This document shows, piece after piece, positions 48,890-60,790 of a stretch of 64,000 bases of DNA. The stretch is from Ipomoea triloba (Eukaryota > Streptophyta > Magnoliopsida > Solanales > Convolvulaceae), in assembly GCF_003576645.1 (NCBI RefSeq), contig NC_044922.1, positions 28,035,634-28,099,633 of the forward strand, given 5' to 3'. The notes under the pieces are model-generated. The model had not been told where the DNA came from and searched no databases. It worked only from the letters and a program-made list of their open reading frames with translations. How positions within the stretch are numbered: the stretch's first letter is position 1; each line of letters begins with the position of its first letter. The translations under genes were made by a program, and so were the position numbers.

Positions 48890-49041
48890 TCTAACAGAGC
48901 TATATGTATGTGTGAGTATGCGCATAACAAAATGTATATTTTAATTTGCATTACATTTGAGTCTTTCTAACAGAGCTATATGTGTGTGTGAGTATGCGCA
49001 TAACAAAATGTATATTTTAATTTGCATTACATTTGAGCCTA
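48890..49041 (+). repeat. 76-bp tandem duplication
   Basis: Two 76-bp units (48890-48965 and 48966-49041) differ at only a few positions. Each contains CTAACAGAGCTATATG and GAGTATGCGCATAACAAAAT. Confidence 0.9.
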
Positions 49042-49051
49042 TAGTAATAAT

Positions 49052-51245
49052 TAAAGCATGTGCTCCATCTCAGCTAAAAGTCTAAGCTGATAGTTGGACG
49101 GCACATATTATATTTATGCTCACAGTAAGTAATCAAAGTTTGTTGAAAGTGATCTGTTCTGCCCACTCCTTAATGTTGAATGTCATATTCTAATTAGTCC
49201 AACAACACATCTGACAAAAAACAGGCCAATCTTTCTCCCCACTTGAAAAAGCTAAGGTTGTACACATACATTTTTCCTATAAAACAATACAGTTTTGTTA
49301 GGTGATCAACAACCATCAAGCATTAATTATATCATCTAAGCAGCCCCTTCACTATCCAAGAATTTAATTAAGATATGACTATTCAAAACCTTCAAGAGGA
49401 CAGTCAATAGGACAAATAATGAATGGTTGAATTGAAGCATTAATATTTGGGGGTTTAATGGCATCTACGTAGCTCTTTCATGGTTGGGGATTCAACCTTG
49501 ATTTACATCCCTCCCAGATGCTCTGTTTAGGTGGGCATAGGGGGCCTTAGGGTTGAGGATTCAGTTTTTTGGAAAGAAAGTATTAACATTTTGTAAGATA
49601 CAACTAACTAATCTGGTCGAGTCTCAATTAAATTACATTCAAGGTAATTCTCTTGAAAGTATTACTACATATATCTGTATAAGTGAGTTCAAACTTTTGA
49701 GAATGAATATTAGACAAATGAAGTACAAATCTTTAGAGTTCTTTGGAGTACTTTTGTCAACAAATGATGTATCCTTTTAGTGGTAGCTAGATGATTGCTT
49801 ATAGAAAGTGATGCTCATTGGTTGATTAACAACACCCCTCCAACCATTGATTTTGGTGGATAATGGAAGCATGATGCTAATAGTGACAATTAATTGTCCC
49901 TTACTTGGAGGAGCGTATGAGTTAGGTTATGATGTTGCCTTTTGTCAGCTGGTTACTTTTTGATAGAGTTTTTAATAACACGTAGACAATAGTCTATTTT
50001 TATTGAGTAACATGAATATCCGAACATAATCAATTAACAGTTAATTTATCAAACATTTTTCTACTATACAATCAACTAATGTTATCAACTAGTTATACAC
50101 TTTAACCCAATTAATCAGCTTACCGCTATCAGCTAATAGTCTACCAAACAATGTCATAATCTTTAGGGTATGGTCTTTCAACGCCTGAAGTGTCGGTGAA
50201 GGAGGTAAATCAATAACGATTTATGAGTTTCTTAAAGCACTCTAAGATTGTCAGAGTCATCATTTACTTTCTTTCATTAGCTAATAACTAACTGACCTAT
50301 GTTGGAGGCACGATAATTTTTAATATTGCACCCAATCAATCTCTGGGGCTGTCCTAACACTGGAGTGTTGGTGGAGAAGATAAATTACTAAATAATGTTT
50401 TTCAACAATTTACAGGTTCCTTAAAGAAGCATATCTCGGCCCTCAACCTATTACCTCTCTTTGGTTTGATCAACCAGTTAAAACTATGATAGGAGCAAGA
50501 TTTTTTTTTTTTTCAAAAAGTATTGTACCCCAATCTCGAGGACTCCCCTATCGTACCCCTACTCTAAAATCTTGGCGAATGAAGTAAATAACTGGTTATT
50601 ATAACTCAATTGTTTACGAATTCACCACAAAGCACTCTATGGTTGCCTTCAAAGCAGAGTTATTAACTCTTTTCAAATCGTCATGAACCAGTTAAACTAT
50701 GTTCAGGGATAAAAAAAGATAAATAGAGGGGGGGGGGTAGGGAATATCAGGTGCTTTTGTGCCATTCTTTTTTATTTTTTTGGGCTGGGTGTTGTAACAA
50801 CATGCTCGTGGGGTTTCTGCAAAAGTGAGAGCATAAATAACATAGGACCTCATGGGGAATAAAGCTGAGGATTCAGAGGTTGCAATGATTTTTGATGAGC
50901 AGTTAGTTGTGTTTGTGTTTGGATATGAGATTTTATGCTGAATGAAAGACAGCAAAATTCTCCATATCTGTCCCCATTTCACCACTTCACATTTCCCCCA
51001 AAAAGAAGCTAGCTTGTAAAACAATACTCATTGCTTCTGCATACAAAACTTTTTATGTATTTCTATATGCATGCATGTATATATGTATCCATACATATAT
51101 TGTATTGGAATCAAGAATAAAAACAAAAAAGAGGAAGAATATAAGCTTTATGTGGTTCGGCAATGTGCCTATGTCAATGTATGGCAGCACAAAGTAGTTA
51201 TTTTATTAATTTTGATGATACAACATTTATTACAAACATCATATT
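49052..51245. other. Gene-free region
   Basis: No supported gene. A dispersed-repeat fragment (49052-49130) shares phrases with 14308-14440. MITE-like TTTACCAAAC-type remnants lie around 50025-50150. There is a poly-T run at about 50501 and a poly-G run at about 50730. Confidence 0.55.
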
Positions 51246-51261
51246 TATATGTAACATTAAT

Positions 51262-51432
51262 TTTTTTTGAGTGTAGCCCACGATTTCCACTGTCGGACAC
51301 AGTGACTATCTGGCTGGATTGTAAGCACCTCTATTGGAGGTGACAGTTGGCCTGGCCTGGAGATTTAAGACTGCTCCATTCCCAAAGCCAAGGATCGAAC
51401 CCTTGACCTTTGGTTAAGGATGGATGATTCCC
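51262..51432 (-). mobile_element. SINE with 16-bp target-site duplication, minus strand
   Basis: The insert is 171 bp. The exact 16-bp duplication TATATGTAACATTAAT flanks it (51246-51261, 51433-51448). On the minus strand it reads from a tRNA-like 5' region containing GGGTTCGATCCTTGGC (a good B-box) to a run of A residues (seven T on the plus strand at 51262-51268). A-tail plus long duplication is diagnostic of target-primed reverse transcription. The precise match suggests a fairly recent insertion. Confidence 0.9.
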
Positions 51433-53424
51433 TATATGTAACATTAATCATATATTTACAAATTCACTCATATAGTGTACTGCAGGGGCTCCGCTCTGCA
51501 ACACTCCAACATTTGTTATCTCTGTAACATACAAAACATACACAACATATTGATGCGGAAACAAGAGAATGTAGCATTATATTGCTCATTTTAAAAGCTC
51601 GCACATATATAGAGAATAGATCAAGTGAGAATGATTGTTAATATAGAAATTGAAAAATAACATATAAACAGGTCCAAATCAAACGGTTAAACAATTTAAA
51701 TTTATGAAGTGACAATTTTATAATTTTTCACAACTAAAAGTGTACATTTTATTATATAATATAAAATTATAAAAGCGAGTATTTTCACACAATAAAGAAC
51801 CCCTTTTTGCCCTAGATCTCGCACATGATATATATTCATCAAACAAAATTCGTATAAAGAAGTATATATCTCCTACTTGAGATCATGCAATAGATTTATG
51901 CAACTTTAACTTGCAAAGTGTAAAACTGAACCAAGCAAGCATGCATGTGATTCTTTCTTGTTTGGAGAATATGTATACAAAAGAGATGCCTTTTTTACTC
52001 TCTTTAAATCGCAAGAGGAGACCAGTGCTCTTGCCTTTCCAACTCACATTTCTACCTCATATATCATCTTTAGATTCCACCATAATAGAAGTAATGATAC
52101 TCGAGCAGTCAAAACGAGCTTAGTCAGCGAGGCTAGTTTGTTCGGCTTTATATAAGTATTCTTTAGTTTTCAATTTTCACTAAATCTAATTCCTAATTTC
52201 CTATTGAATAGTGGTTGCAATGAAACTAGAATATTATATTACTATATTAGATTATTATCCTAGTTTAGACAATATATAGACAGTTAGAGTGTATCTAAAA
52301 AAAATTTTAGTAGGCTGGTCCGTGGGACTTGAAGGTGGCAGGGCGAGCCAACTTACTCTAGGCCCGCTAAGTAGCGGATCTCAAAGGCCTGGCTTGCATT
52401 GACAGAATGACCGCTCTAAATGATATGATATTGCATCAAATTCATAAAAGACTATCTAATGGTATTCACATTTAAGGATTTTTTTTCCATCTAATTATTG
52501 GACTAGTCTTTGTTGGATAGAGGTCTAAAGGGCCAAGTCCAACACAAAAGCTTGATGGGCTAAGTCTAGCATCCTCCTACTGATGTGGATTCGAAAGTGA
52601 CGCTAACTGCTATGCATATCAAAAGTTCACATCTCCGGGTATTTGAAATGAATTCAATTTCCTATACCTATTAATAAGTAATTATAGATAAAATATTTTT
52701 ACCCTTCAGATAAAACATATTTAATGGTAGATCCCGATACATTTTATTTTATAGTGATTGTATATAAGAAAACATGCATCCTTGGATTCCAAACATGTTT
52801 GCATCAAAAGAAAGTGGGAGAAGATATAAGACATATAAAGAGGGAGAAAGAGAGTGTGTGTCTCACAGGGGTGAGTGCACACTCATACTTAATTACTATA
52901 AATGAATTCTTCTTTCCCTATTGTGCTTTCTTTCTCCAAAGGGCACTTTGATAAAGAGTAAAGAGTGGAGACAAAAGAAGTCATCCCTTCAATCATAAAA
53001 AAATGCCACACTAAATGGATACCTACCTACTTCAATTCCCACCACTCTTTCAATTCATCATCTTATATACACGTGTATGTATGTATAAATTTTCGTCATG
53101 ATTATAATATCACATGACAAGAAAACACGTAAACATCATCAATTGATTTAATGACAAAATTGCAACAAAATTTAAAGAGAAATTGATTTTCGTAATAAAT
53201 AGATCTTTATAGACATATTAACGACCATTTAATGATGAAAATAACAATGGAATTGAAGTATTTTGTCGTTAAAGTTAAGAATAAAGTTAGCGTCAAAATT
53301 TGACAGACAATTTTAATGACGGAGTAATAATGGGATTTTAATGAAATTTGAGTGTCAAATTTCTTAATTATATTAATCATTCTATATGTGTGTGTCGGAC
53401 CAATTCTAACCGTCAATATGTGAA

Positions 53425-53720
53425 AAATCAAAGAGCTGTAAAATAAGAAAAAATGTGGTGACATTTTGATAAATATTTCAAACTTAAGGTGTATTGTGAA
53501 ACAACTAAAAGTGCAATCATTGATATGTAATGGTGCAATTCATAGTTACATATTAGCGATTGCGATTGTAGTTTTTTACATAGTGCAATTTAAAATCTCA
53601 ATTTTGATTTTTGAGTGCACATTTACATATCAACGATTGCATTTATATATTGTTGTTATGTGATGCACATTCATAATTTTCACGAGAAGCATGATTTTCA
53701 CCAAAATCTACTCCTATACA
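53425..53720 (+). repeat. Dispersed repeat (TAAAATAAGAAAAAATGTGG family), copy 2
   Basis: This matches 46201-46440 at both ends (TAAAATAAGAAAAAATGTGG and CACGAGAAGCATGATTTTCA) and in the order of internal phrases. Confidence 0.65.
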
Positions 53721-54284
53721 TATATGGAACAAAAAATGTATTGTCATAAGGAATACATTTTTTTAAATATTTTATTTCATATTCATGAGTAATCAAATTA
53801 CTTATTATTTATGAATTAACTTATTTCACCATAAATTAATTACATAAAAATATGTCAATCCTATATATTTGCATTGTGACAGCAGAAAGTAGGATATATA
53901 TATATAACTCTAGACTCTACTCATAATGCTGAAAGACAAAATTAAACAAGAGACAAAAATAAAAGATCCATGAAATCATTTAATTGGATTCATCGATATA
54001 GAAGTTGACAGCTATAATGCGATTATATTGTTATGCCATCATATCTTTAGCTAATTTGTGGATCAAACTTTGGGTAAAACTATTGTTAATTTGTCATTTT
54101 TTTCTCCATTGATTGTTATTGAGTTGGACTAAATTAACATAGACCACCTTTTAGTCAAATATATAGCTTTCACTTATTATCACATAATCTTAAATTTAGG
54201 GACAATAATAATATTTGTCTAAAAATATCCTCACAAAACAATAATCTATACTTTTGCCCTGAAAGGAATGGACGAGCAGGTGGA

Positions 54285-54478
54285 ACATGATTCTCGTACC
54301 AAAAAGTCATGAATTTGATTCTTGCCAATACTCTCTCGGTTGAGCTTGTGGCATAAGGTTTTTCATGTGCGATTACCTCTCATGTGTAGTTTGTGGGCTA
54401 TTACGCATGAGTGAAATTTACCCCATGTGCACTCTTGGATAATTAATAGCTATGAGATTTCTCTCGTCATCCGAAAAA
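54285..54478 (+). repeat. SINE-like repeat fragment, copy 1
   Basis: The phrase order AACATGATTCTCG, AAGTCATGAATTTGATTCTT, CATGTGTAGTTTGTGGGCTA and GCTATGAGATTTCTCTCGTC recurs in diverged form at 62401-62577. The ATTTGATTCTT part resembles a decayed B-box. Class uncertain. Confidence 0.5.
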
Positions 54479-54566
54479 AAAGATCTATACTTTTATCGTC
54501 ATGTTATGAAGTGAGCATTAGAGGTAAAATTTGATGGGAAAAATAGCAATGTTTATATAAGAGAAG

Positions 54567-54775
54567 ATTACACCGTTCGTCACTAAGTTATAATTGGCAT
54601 TGCACTTTTTGTCCCTTTACTAATAAAACATTAGAGACAAAATTTACAATTTTAGTATAACTCAAAAACGAAGAGTGCAACGTGATAACTTAGGGACGAA
54701 AAGTGAGAATGACCAGCACTCAGAGACGAATTATATAATTATTTTATAATTTAGGGATGAAAAGTGCAAATTAGG
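54567..54775 (+). repeat. Dispersed repeat (GATAACTTAGGGACGAAAAG family), copy 2
   Basis: Shares GATAACTTAGGGACGAAAAG, TGAGAATGACCAGCACT and AGACGAATTATATAAT-like phrases with 22997-23170. Confidence 0.65.
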
Positions 54776-55339
54776 CCAAAATATATGCATAATTAAGCTA
54801 AAAAGTGAGCCCAAAACTTAAAAAAGATACTCTCTGTATTATTACTGTTAAATTATAATGACTTTTCACATCCTTTATTCACTCCATATCTATAAAAACT
54901 ATATATATATGATGTCAAAGGCTAAAGTTGAAAATGATGAGTTAAAAAAGGGTTGCCAAAAGCATTATTATTATCTTCTCCTGCAGTACTTACACCGTCA
55001 TCATTAATTAAGGAAAACAGTACTTACGTTGTTTGATTAGTACTAATCAAGAAAAAAGCATATAATTAAGGACAAAGAAGAAGGATTTCATTGGAGAATG
55101 TCAAAGATTTGACTCAATTAAAAAAACAGCATTTTTAAGTGCGACATGATATCTTGGAATATATGCTAATTAATGCTCTTTTTTTTTTTTTTCATCTTTA
55201 CGTTTTGGGTATATAATTGACTTTTAAAGAATAAAGAGTATATCATAAGAACAAGTTATAGTAAGCGCGTTGAATTTAACCAGTTTTGATTCATGAAATA
55301 TTTTATTCGGAATTAGAAGATACTGTTAAAAATGTTGTC

Positions 55340-55810
55340 ATTAGAAATTGAGTTTCGGACAAACTTGTTGGCCATTTTGAGGATTTGGAAAAATGTTTGT
55401 CACTATTTCCGAGCACTAATAACGGTTATTGAAAAATTTTGGACGAAAACCTGGAACTTGAGATTATAAATTGAGTTTTCGACTAACTTGCCGCCTACCA
55501 TTTTGATGGTTTGAAAAAAAATGTCACTAGTTTTTACCACCAAGAAAGGATATTGGAAAATTTGGGCGGAAACCTGAAATTTGTAGTTAGAGTTGAATTT
55601 TCAACTAACTTGCCAACTAATTTGAGGATTCGAAAAAAAAATGTGTTTCTCTATTTTTGACCACCAAGAAAGGTCTTTGGAAAATTTTAGATTAAAACTC
55701 TAAATTTGTAGCTAGAAATGGAGTTTTCGACAAACTTACTGACCATTTTGAAAATTCAAAAAAATATTTGTTACTATTTCTAACCACAAAGAAACTATAG
55801 AAAACCTAAA
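55340..55810 (+). repeat. Four-unit tandem repeat, period about 123 bp
   Basis: Diverged units begin at about 55350, 55473, 55595 and 55721. Each has a GAGTTTTCGACAAACTTG-like start, an ATTTTGAGGATT-like middle and a GACCACCAAGAAAGG-like end. Divergence between units shows that the array is old. No reading frame stays open across units. Confidence 0.8.
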
Positions 55811-57237
55811 TCAATCAATTCACTATAGTACAATTTATATATCTTTTATAATTTATTGACTATTACATAATAATAAAATTTTTCAATGCACATTCTTAAA
55901 CAATGATCATGGGTTTTCTCCTTACTCAAAAAGAAATGCTAATAAACAAGAACATGGAACTTATCCAATCACATAATAATGGCAGACAGGACATACATAT
56001 TAATAGTGATAAACTAATGATCTTGTGATTTTATTTATATTCTTTTGGGTATTTTTATATTTATTATTGTCTCAAAGGACACATCTTTTCTCACAACTTT
56101 TAAAGATGATCTAATAAGAGCATCTTTGCAGCTTGTTTCATTGGAATTTTTTATGTTCATCATACATAACTTTTTCCTCTTAATTGAAATGTCTGATTTA
56201 TTAATTGATTGCCACATGAGAGCATAAAAAGGGAACTTTAATGCAATGTACCACTAAACTTACTAATATTGTAATATCTTGGAAGAATAAAGAATAATCT
56301 TAATTAATTTTCACTATTACGCATTCTATTTGTATAGTAAAAAGTTACAAATCAATTTAAGTATCATTCTAACTTTTGTAAAAATGTTTGTGTAGATGTG
56401 CATGTGTTATGGACTTGTATGCCATGTTAATTAATTTTGTAGTCGTACAACAAAATTGACGAATTTCAAAGCAAAAAATTAGCCTTTTAAGTCTAACAAA
56501 TGTGAAATTTCTCATAGTTTAAGCATATGTGTGTGTGTGTATTGGTATTATATTGCAAAAATAGTAAACAACTAAAGATGATTAGACTATTAATTAAACT
56601 TTTTCTAATGAAATATTGGGCTCCAATCCAACCCAAATAGTCCCCATCTAGCATATATTAACAGGAAGGCCCAAAACCATGGAGCCATTATATCAACACG
56701 GAAAATGTTACGTGTACTTCCATTTTCAACTCTCAATTTTTACTTTTACACACAAAATCGTGATATAGACATTTGTATTAGGACTCACATGAAAATAAAA
56801 AATAAAAAAAGAAACAAAAAAGCTTATCAGAACTTGCTATATCAGGAGTAAGATTTGAGAGTACACGTAATAGAACTCTATCCACACATACTTTTCTGGC
56901 AAGTGTAAACGAGAATTATTGCTTTTACACATGAACCATCACCGCAATACAAGATCTGAAGTGTCATGTCAATACAGTTAATCTGAAGTTATATATGTAA
57001 ATTGTGAACCTTTAATATATAAATTGTGTATATTAGACCCAGGTCCACACAATAATTTGCCCGATATTATAAAATTTTCTATTTAAGTATAAAAATTGAT
57101 TTTTGAAACATTGGACAGTCCAAATTCTCACTAGAAATTATTATGGGCCTACTACGGATATGACTCTTAGGCCCAAAGTAATTGGGCCGCTTATTTTTTA
57201 GTTTTTATTCCTGACTCTTACCCGCCTGGCCGCGATA
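55811..57237. other. Upstream flank of the second PRIN2-like gene
   Basis: AT-rich. A remnant of the GACCCAGGTCCAC-type element end is at about 57036-57062. Words of the TGGGCC type (around 57140-57190) close to the ATG resemble promoter elements of plant organelle-related genes; function is inferred. No gene is seen. Confidence 0.45.
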
Positions 57238-57463
57238 ATGGCGATTCAGGCTTCTTCCATCTTCACCGCCGTGATGGTTGTGCTTCCCGCCAAAATCCCA
57301 TGGCGGAGCCGTCCTATCCTGCGCACACCAAGCCTTATCGTACGCACCTCTAAGTCCATCACAGCTGCAAGGCGCTTCATCTCAACTCCTCTCGGAGCTG
57401 CACCTCCTCGTAAATACGTGTATCCCGATCCAATCCCTGAATTCGCTGCTGCGGTTTGCCACT

Positions 57464-57496
<33 letters not shown>

Positions 57497-59404
57497 TTTT
57501 GTATTCATATGGTTTATGTATGTGCGGAACAGAAGTTACTGACTCGCATTTGTTCTGTATATTGTGAATGATGAAGGAGACGGAGAAGTTCAAATCGGAG
57601 CTATCCAATAGACTGTGGAAGGAGAATGAGACTTTTAGTTCTCGAAACGAGCTTGATGCCGTTGTCAGTGTCTGTGCAGAGGTAAAGGTCCGCTGATCTA
57701 AATTTTTAACTTTCCTGTGGATTGTATTCGTTTCTGAAATGTTTACAAATGCGTATTAGTATGCTAGTTGTAGAACAGAAAGTTTTGACTCTTGATCTTA
57801 TGCTTGCATGCTCATGAGTTGCTCGACAAAATGTCTAGTTAAAGGTTGAATACCTTGTGTGATGATCAATATGTATTTCATTGATTCAGCTATTCTTGAG
57901 TATCTCTAACATGCCAGTGTCAAATTCTTTCAATTTTATCAGCCATGAAAGTATTTGGACAAAATTGACTAAAAATAAAAAATTATTATTTATAAACAAA
58001 ATCTCATGTTCCTGAAAGCTTCAAAGAGTCAAATACGTTGGCATAATTGCACTTACTCCAGCAAATTATAATCAGCTATAGCAGTGATATTTCTTTACAA
58101 AGTGAACTGTAATGTAGCAGCCTCTTCTATGGAAAGAAATATGCATTTCAACATTTCCCTTGGAATTCTCTCATTCAGCCCCAATAGCATTACATAGGTC
58201 GGGTATGTAATGCATTTCAGGTTTTTATTCGTTAGAATTCCTTTTACTAAATAAGAAAACATGCTTAATTAAGATTGGTTATCAAATTATGCTATGAATA
58301 AATGTGCATCTGTTAATGCTCAAAGAGGATATTACCTGCCTGTGATGAGTGAAATCTGTGTTCTAGATTAATATATAGGCACCAGACACTGATTTTCCTT
58401 TAATTACTAAGTAGTAATTAATCTCAGCAGGAAGTAAACTGTCTTTTATCCTCTCCTGCAGGCACATAACATTTCATTCTTTGAACCCTCTAAATCTTTG
58501 TTTTTTTCTTTATGTAATTTGTTGTCATCACATAGCAAGATTTCTTACAAAATTCCCCCTTAAATGCTCTGTTAACTTTTAAAATTGTCAACATGCGGAG
58601 AATGGAAACTGGAAAGCTGATTCTGCCCTCTTAACTCTTCCATGCTGTTCTCTGTTCTGTTAATTCTATAGCCGCTCTTATGGTTTATGGCTCTTGATTA
58701 TTTTGAAGGAACAAGGCAATTCTCTATCTTATTTTGTACTCTCTTTATTTCCTTAAGTCATATTCTCGTCTTGGGTACTTGAAAATGAAGATCTGATGGT
58801 TGACGTAGAACAAAAACATGAGGCCCTAAACAACCTTATGTTCATGTTCTATCATTTTAAGTAAGATTTATAGTTTTAAGATGAATTCCATAATCATGAT
58901 CTTTTTTTTTTTCTGGTAGGAAATGAATCGGCTATTATGAGCATGTTTGTTTTCCTTGGTGATATGACTCGAGTCTGACACGAAAATAGTACAATGATTG
59001 ACTTTAGGTAGAGAGCTATCTGACGTTCCTAAAGAAACAAAGCAGCACCAAAGATACAGCTTCATCAAGCTGTACTTGGCCTTTTGTGTGTGTGGTGGTG
59101 GTGTTGGTGTTGGTGTTAATATCTCTGAAAATAATTCAATGCTGATTGATTCACAATTTAAACATTAAACCATATTGATTGATTTCAGTAACTTGTTTTG
59201 TGAATCCAGATTTTTAGCAAATTCTTGCACGATGAATATGGAGGCCCCGGGACATTATTAGTTGAGCCTTTCACAGATATGTTTGTTGCGCTCAAAGGAA
59301 GGAAACTCCCCGGGGCATCCTTGGCTGCACGAGCATCCCTATTATGGGCTCAAAAGTATGTTGATCAAGACTGGGAAATTTGGAACTCAAAACATCCAAC
59401 ATAG
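57238..59404 (+). CDS. PRIN2-like plastid protein, copy 2 (3 coding exons)
   Basis: Coding exons are 57238-57453, 57577-57681 and 59210-59404, all phase 0, total 171 residues. The exon structure is identical in plan to the gene at 521-2136: exon 3 has the same 195 bp, and exon 2 is two codons longer. Residues 1 to about 58 are basic and look like a plastid or mitochondrial targeting peptide. Conserved blocks are YPDPIPEFAAAETEKF (62-77), the Cys at 105 in SVCAE, EYGGPGTLLVEPFTDM and LPGASLAARASLLWAQKYVD. It lacks a cysteine just before the PDPIPEF block, where copy 1 has C76. Family and role (plastid transcription support) follow copy 1; this copy may have diverged in function. Intron 1 starts with a (CT)n run (57465-57488). 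Intron 2 is about 1.5 kb. Confidence 0.82.
57465..57488 (+). repeat. (CT)n microsatellite in intron 1 of second PRIN2-like gene
   Basis: About 12 CT units followed by a short GT run, starting 11 bp after the splice donor. Confidence 0.9.
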
Positions 59405-59613
59405 CAATGATCACTTCTTGATTGCATTTATGTATCAACTATCAACACTGATCTTCATTTTGTAAGTACATTTCTGATTTTCTGCCCAAACTAGAATCAG
59501 GAAAACTGTGGAACCCAACTTGTTTCTTAACTGCTATGATTTCTTCTTTTCGAACTATACAGATGCATTATTACTCAAACATCACCCGGATCTCAAGCTG
59601 CACCTGTTCTTGA

Positions 59614-60284
59614 TCAGCTTACAGATTCTAAAATGCTCTGCAATGATGGCCGCCACGATTTAGTCCTTGCAATTGGCTGCCCAGATCTCTGCCGATGTCT
59701 TGTATCCTGAAAACGATAGAAAATCATAGAATTAGTAAAAATTTCTTGTCTGGAAACTATAATCTGTTCTGATTTTAATCTTGTTGGCCTGCAAGTATTA
59801 CCTGATTGTTCTTCTCAGGCTCTGAGTTTCCATCTTTCAAACCCTGCAGCTTCTCTGAACCCCCCTGCAGATTCTCACAAACCTTCTTCTTCATCTTCGC
59901 GTTCTTTTTGGCTCTCAGAACCTTCATCACCTCTACATAATAGCAGAAAAACAAAGCTTAGAGAAGGTGAAACTGAAGAAACGGCTTCTAATTACAAGAT
60001 GTAAAGCGCATATACTACCAACCTTGATTGGTGACCAGCCGGTAAGCTCTGCCGAGAACTAAGGTATCAGTGGGGCGGAGAAGCTTGACGCGTGTAAACC
60101 GCACCGCCCTTTCGCCGGAACTCTCTTCGCCGGCGATCGGGAGCGGTATAATGAGAGAAACGTAGTGCCCTGGGTTCAGTTTCATCACCTCACTCGCCGT
60201 CACCGGCCAATACATCCTTTCCAGTCTCCCACTCGGATGCTGTATAACCAGCGCTGCAGCGTCTACCGCCTGGCAATTCCCCAT
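59614..60284 (-). CDS. PADRE-domain (DUF4228) protein
   Basis: Coding exons on the minus strand: 60284-60023, 59932-59802 and 59706-59614, GT-AG with phases 1 and 0, total 161 residues. The N-terminus MGNCQAVDAAALVIQHPSGR is the hallmark of the family; Gly2 and Cys4 make N-myristoylation and palmitoylation plausible. The folded region continues through YWPVTASEVMKLNPGHYVSL to FTRVKLLRPTDTLVLGRAYR. A lysine-rich, low-complexity middle (VLRAKKNAKMKKK) follows, and the C-terminus carries the conserved RTKSWRPSLQSILE motif. PADRE proteins are plant-specific and many respond to pathogens and abiotic stress; the biochemical role is unknown. The gene converges on the second PRIN2-like gene with 209 bp between stop codons. 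Confidence 0.92.
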
Positions 60285-60654
60285 TATTGTTTTTACTTTT
60301 TCTGTTGTTTATGTGTACGTATGTATGTATGTATATCTGAGCTGAAAAAGGAGGAGGAGAAGAAGAAAGATGAGAGAAGAAGCAATGAAGAAACGGAAAT
60401 AAGACGATGAGATAGGAGTGCAGTACCCACCGTCCCCGCTGGCTGGTAAAATAGCTAGGTCTCGTTCAGTCACGCTCTCGATATGATTAATGTGTCCCAC
60501 CCCACCATTTTATTTATTTATTTATTCTTATTATTTCGAGTAACAAAAAAATCTGCCGTCATTACTAGAGTTTATACAATAGGTCTAATTGAGAATATTT
60601 TAACAAGAAAAGATTTCGTAACTTTCAGCTACAAGAATCATGCAATATTGTCCA

Positions 60655-60790
60655 TATGAGCAGCTTAGTTCGTCATAAAGGCCAAGTTTAGAAAGAAAGA
60701 CCATGGATCGAGTCTCACTAGCCATAATATGGGGAGTAATCTCTCAAAGTGAGGGGAGCTCGCCTCTATTTTTAGCTGAGACGCTGAGTT
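60655..60790 (+). repeat. SINE-like copy related to 25565-25720
   Basis: GAGCAGCTTAGTTCGTCATA, AAGTTTAGAAAGAAAGACCA and GGATCGAGTCTCACTAGCC match the minus-strand unit at 25565-25720 in order. The last part (TCTCAAAGTGAGGGGAGCTC) is shared with about 10960-10990. Confidence 0.6.

Larger units (their letters stand above)
51449..55340. other. Gene-free AT-rich region
   Basis: No supported gene. It contains copies of two dispersed repeats (53425-53720 and 54567-54775) and a SINE-tail-like repeat at about 54285-54478 whose phrases (GTGCGATTACCTCTCATGTG, GGGCTATTACGCA) recur diverged at 62401-62577. Confidence 0.55.

Noticed and set aside
60165..60410. Plus-strand open frame over PADRE exon 1
   Set aside because: Antisense shadow of the PADRE gene and purine-rich leader.
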